Shown: piece by piece, positions 61,675 through 64,000 of the stretch
Layout: the number at the start of each line of letters is the position of its first letter
How positions within the stretch are numbered: the stretch's first letter is position 1
Assembly (NCBI GenBank): GCA_022953095.1
Contig: JALJCR010000001.1
Coordinates: 496,001-560,000 of the forward strand
Direction of reading: 5' to 3'
DNA length: 64,000 nucleotides
From: Qipengyuania sp. ABI-127-1
Lineage (GTDB): Bacteria; Pseudomonadota; Alphaproteobacteria; Sphingomonadales; Sphingomonadaceae
Notes under the pieces: model-generated
Told to the model about the DNA's origin: nothing
Seen by the model: the letters and a program-made list of their open reading frames with translations, nothing else
The model's database searches: none
Translations under genes and position numbers: made by a program

Positions 61675-62765
61675 TGGATTTCGGACTTTCGCAAGACCAA
61701 GAGATGCTCTGCGACGCGATCAGCCGCACTCTTGCTGATACTTGTCCGCTCGATCATGTGCGCGAATGCGCGGAGGGCTCGGTTCCCTTCAGCGACAACG
61801 TGCGTTCGGCGCTGGGCGAAATCGGCATTTGGGGAATGATGGTTCCCGAGCAACATGACGGGCTCGGGATGACAATGCTCGATGCCGCCGCTGTGGCCGA
61901 GCAGCTCGGCTATGCCGTCGCGCCGGTGCCTTTTATCGGTGCCCATGTACTGGCACCCCTTGCGCTGGCACAGGGCGGTAGCGAGGAGTTGAAGGCGCAC
62001 TGGCTGCCGAGGATAGCGAAGGGCGAGGCGCAAATCGCCGTCGCGATCGCGGAAACGGTGGAGATCCGGGACCGGGCAGGCGTGGACTTCGACGGCGCAA
62101 AGCTCGACGGAACGGCTTTGTTCGCGCTCGACTTCCTGGAAGCCGACGCGTTTCTGGTAGCCGATACCGCCGGTCGTATGCACTTCGTAGCTGGCGATGC
62201 TGCGGGTCTGGAGAAGGTTGCTCTCAAAACGATCGACCGCACCCGGAGCGTAGGGGAGCTGCGGTTTTCTGGCGTAGCGGGCGAGGCTCTCGCGGACGAT
62301 GGTGGGGCCACAGTCAGGCGCCTGCGGGACGCCGGCCGGGTGCTCCTGGCCGCCGATAGCCTCGGTGCGGGCCAGGCTATGATCGAAAAAGCGGTCGACT
62401 ATGCCGGGCAGCGCGAACAGTTCGGACGAGTGATCGGCAGCTTCCAGGCGGTCAAGCATATGTGCGCGGAAATGGCTGCCCGCCATGAACCATGCCGTTC
62501 GCTGGTCTGGTATGCCGCCCATGCGTTCGATGCGACGCCCGACGAGGCTTCGCTGGTGGCATGCCATGCCAAATCACATACGGGCGAAGTCCACCGTTTT
62601 GTCGCCCGAACCTCAACCGAGGTGCATGGGGGGATGGGTTTTACCGATCTCCTAGGTCTGCATTTCTGGTTCAAGCGAATCGGTTTCGACCGCCAGGTTC
62701 TGGGAAGTCCCGAAGCGGTCCGGGCCGAAGCAGCGGCCTTGCAGGGGTGGACGCAGGTCGCATGA
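61674..62765 (+). CDS. Acyl-CoA dehydrogenase, short subunit type
   Basis: 363 residues, start ATGGATTTCGG overlapping the preceding stop. IWGMMVPEQHDGLGMTMLDA and the C-terminal TSTEVHGGMGFTDLLGLHFW. Second member of a paired ACAD set. Compared with the catalytic subunit it lacks the IQKNIIAER-type FAD-tail motif, typical of the partner subunits. Confidence 0.9.
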   Translation: MDFGLSQDQEMLCDAISRTLADTCPLDHVRECAEGSVPFSDNVRSALGEIGIWGMMVPEQHDGLGMTMLDAAAVAEQLGYAVAPVPFIGAHVLAPLALAQGGSEELKAHWLPRIAKGEAQIAVAIAETVEIRDRAGVDFDGAKLDGTALFALDFLEADAFLVADTAGRMHFVAGDAAGLEKVALKTIDRTRSVGELRFSGVAGEALADDGGATVRRLRDAGRVLLAADSLGAGQAMIEKAVDYAGQREQFGRVIGSFQAVKHMCAEMAARHEPCRSLVWYAAHAFDATPDEASLVACHAKSHTGEVHRFVARTSTEVHGGMGFTDLLGLHFWFKRIGFDRQVLGSPEAVRAEAAALQGWTQVA

Positions 62766-62828
62766 GACGATGAATTAGGCGCACGCTACCGACAAAATCG
62801 TGGCCACCAAGGAGAGAGGAATTAATAC

Positions 62829-64000
62829 GTGATCGACTGGAACCTTGGCGACATCCTTGATGCAATCGAACCTGCGGTCCCGGAAGATGCTCCGGCGCTG
62901 ATTCACGGCGACCGGATCATTAGCTGGCCCGAAATGTCGAAGCGTTCGAACAATTTGGCGCGCAATCTGCGCGCGCAAGGTGCAGGCGACGGGGCGAAGA
63001 TAGCCTTCTACATGCGCAACCGTTCCGAATACGGGGAATTGATGGCCGCGTGCTTCAAGGGCCGCCTCACGCACGTGAACATCAATTATCGTTACCGTCC
63101 CGAGGAGGTTTTCTACATCTTCGACGATTCCGATAGCGAGGTAATTGTTTACAGTTCCGAGTTCCGCGACTGCATTCTTGAACTGAAGGAACGGTTGACC
63201 AAGGTTCATACATTTGTAGAAATCGGCGATGCTTCGCAGATCGCTTCCTTCGCGCTTCCTTACGAAAAACTTGTAGAAGGTAACGGCGCGCCTCTCGATA
63301 TCGAGCGTTCTCCGGATGACCTGCTGTTCATATATACAGGCGGTACCACCGGCATGCCCAAGGGCGTGATGTGGCGACACGATGATATGCGCAAGGCTCA
63401 GCTCGACGCGCAAAAGCTGCTGGGTCCGGTTCCCCAGACCATGGAGGAAATGGTGGCCCTGGTGAAGCAGGGCGAGCTTGCGCGCATCACTTTGCCGGCG
63501 TGCCCGCTGATGCATGGAACCGGGTTCATTACTGCTATTGGCACGCTCATGTCGGGCGGGGCCATCGTCACGCTGTCCGATCCATCCTTCGACGCGGAAG
63601 AATTGTGGGATGCGGTGGACCAGCACAAGGTGCAGAGCATCGCCATTGTCGGTGACGCTTTTGCCAAACCCATGCTGCAGGCGCTGGACGCCCACCCGAA
63701 GCGCTGGGACACGAGCAGCCTGATTTCGATCATCTCGTCCGGCGTCATGTGGAGTAAACAGGTAAAGGCGGGCCTGTGCAAACATATCCCCCAGGTCATC
63801 CTCATGGACAGTTTTGGCGCTTCGGAAGGGCTGGGCTACGGCTTGTCGGTGACGACCGCACAGGGCGGCACCAACACCGCGAAATTCGGGATCGGGGAAT
63901 TTTGCGACGTATTCGACGAGAACGACCGGAAGGTCGAGGCGGGGAGCGGCGTGCCCGGCTTTATTGCCCGCAAGGGCGCAATCCCCACAGGATACTACAA
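62829..64000 (+). CDS. Acyl-CoA synthetase (FadD19-like), 3' end outside window
   Basis: GTG start at 62829 with SD AGAGGA (VIDWNLGDILDAIEPAVPED at the N terminus); about 390 residues are visible before the window ends. AMP-binding motif YTGGTTGMPKGVMWRHDDMR, then LMHGTGFITAIGTL and DSFGASEGLGYG. From memory, the order and wording match M. tuberculosis FadD19, a steroid-side-chain CoA ligase (including GVMWRHED- and RGxIAxKGxIPxGYY-type segments). Probably activates the carboxylate formed after CYP153 oxidation; substrate undetermined. Confidence 0.9.
   Translation, partial: MIDWNLGDILDAIEPAVPEDAPALIHGDRIISWPEMSKRSNNLARNLRAQGAGDGAKIAFYMRNRSEYGELMAACFKGRLTHVNINYRYRPEEVFYIFDDSDSEVIVYSSEFRDCILELKERLTKVHTFVEIGDASQIASFALPYEKLVEGNGAPLDIERSPDDLLFIYTGGTTGMPKGVMWRHDDMRKAQLDAQKLLGPVPQTMEEMVALVKQGELARITLPACPLMHGTGFITAIGTLMSGGAIVTLSDPSFDAEELWDAVDQHKVQSIAIVGDAFAKPMLQALDAHPKRWDTSSLISIISSGVMWSKQVKAGLCKHIPQVILMDSFGASEGLGYGLSVTTAQGGTNTAKFGIGEFCDVFDENDRKVEAGSGVPGFIARKGAIPTGYY

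Noticed and set aside
1-64000. CRISPR arrays, rRNA or tRNA genes
   Set aside because: No regularly spaced direct repeats of suitable length and no recognisable rRNA or tRNA sequence was seen by eye; a dedicated scan (for example tRNAscan-SE) was not possible.

Overview
The window reads as GC-rich alphaproteobacterial DNA, most likely from a sphingomonad (Sphingomonadales); this is inferred from remembered family resemblance of the conjugation, CYP153 and catabolic genes, not from a search. No rRNA, tRNA, CRISPR array, integrase or replication initiator was recognised, so plasmid versus integrated element cannot be decided from the window.

Left part (1-41 kb) is a conjugative element with defence cargo. 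At the left edge is a two-gene short-Argonaute system: an APAZ protein whose visible reading frame carries an Mrr-type nuclease end, a linker, a TIR domain and an APAZ region, overlapping by 4 nt a MID-PIWI short pAgo gene. Next comes a block (3.6-8.1 kb) of ArdC-type antirestriction protein, SSB, a DUF2493/SLOG protein and small unknown genes, nearly all pointing right, with inverted repeats ahead of several starts; it looks like the leading region of a conjugative element. A probable oriT region (8.1-8.8 kb), a ribbon-helix-helix accessory gene, the coupling protein TraD and the MobF relaxase TraI follow. Between traI and the secretion operon lie accessory modules: an HNH nuclease, an S24-type repressor with a divergent small gene, a methyltransferase/nuclease pair and a HipBA toxin-antitoxin pair. 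From 38.6 down to 20.8 kb a tightly overlapping minus-strand operon encodes a complete F-type type IV secretion system (TraA, L, E, K, B, DsbC, V, C, a small membrane protein, TrbI, a TraF-type signal peptidase, TraW, U, TrbC, TraN, F, H, G). Four sites carry the same operator-like pattern, GAACA twice with an 11-bp period, at the repressor, ahead of the methyltransferase, and on both sides of the tra promoter region, which suggests one regulatory circuit.

The middle (39.8-48.9 kb) is a scarred junction: frameshifted or truncated genes, an IS3-family element interrupted by an IS110-family element that carries a candidate bridge-RNA region, a gene 5' end cut by the IS3 end, a MarR-AarF/UbiB pair, a MarR pseudogene facing a perfect 16-bp palindrome, an alpha/beta-hydrolase-thioesterase pair, and decayed IS fragments including a 151-bp second copy of the IS3 end.

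Right part (49-64 kb) is a catabolic locus for a hydrophobic substrate. A minus-strand set has a CYP153-type P450, a 2Fe-2S ferredoxin, two acyl-CoA dehydrogenases and a TonB-dependent receptor. Divergently there are a GntR/FadR regulator, a nitronate-monooxygenase-like flavoprotein, a Coq4 homologue, a thiolase/aldolase-like protein with its DUF35 partner, two more acyl-CoA dehydrogenases and a FadD19-like acyl-CoA synthetase that runs off the window. Together they suggest uptake, terminal hydroxylation, CoA activation, dehydrogenation and chain cleavage of an alkyl or steroid/isoprenoid-type side chain; the substrate is not determined by the sequence.
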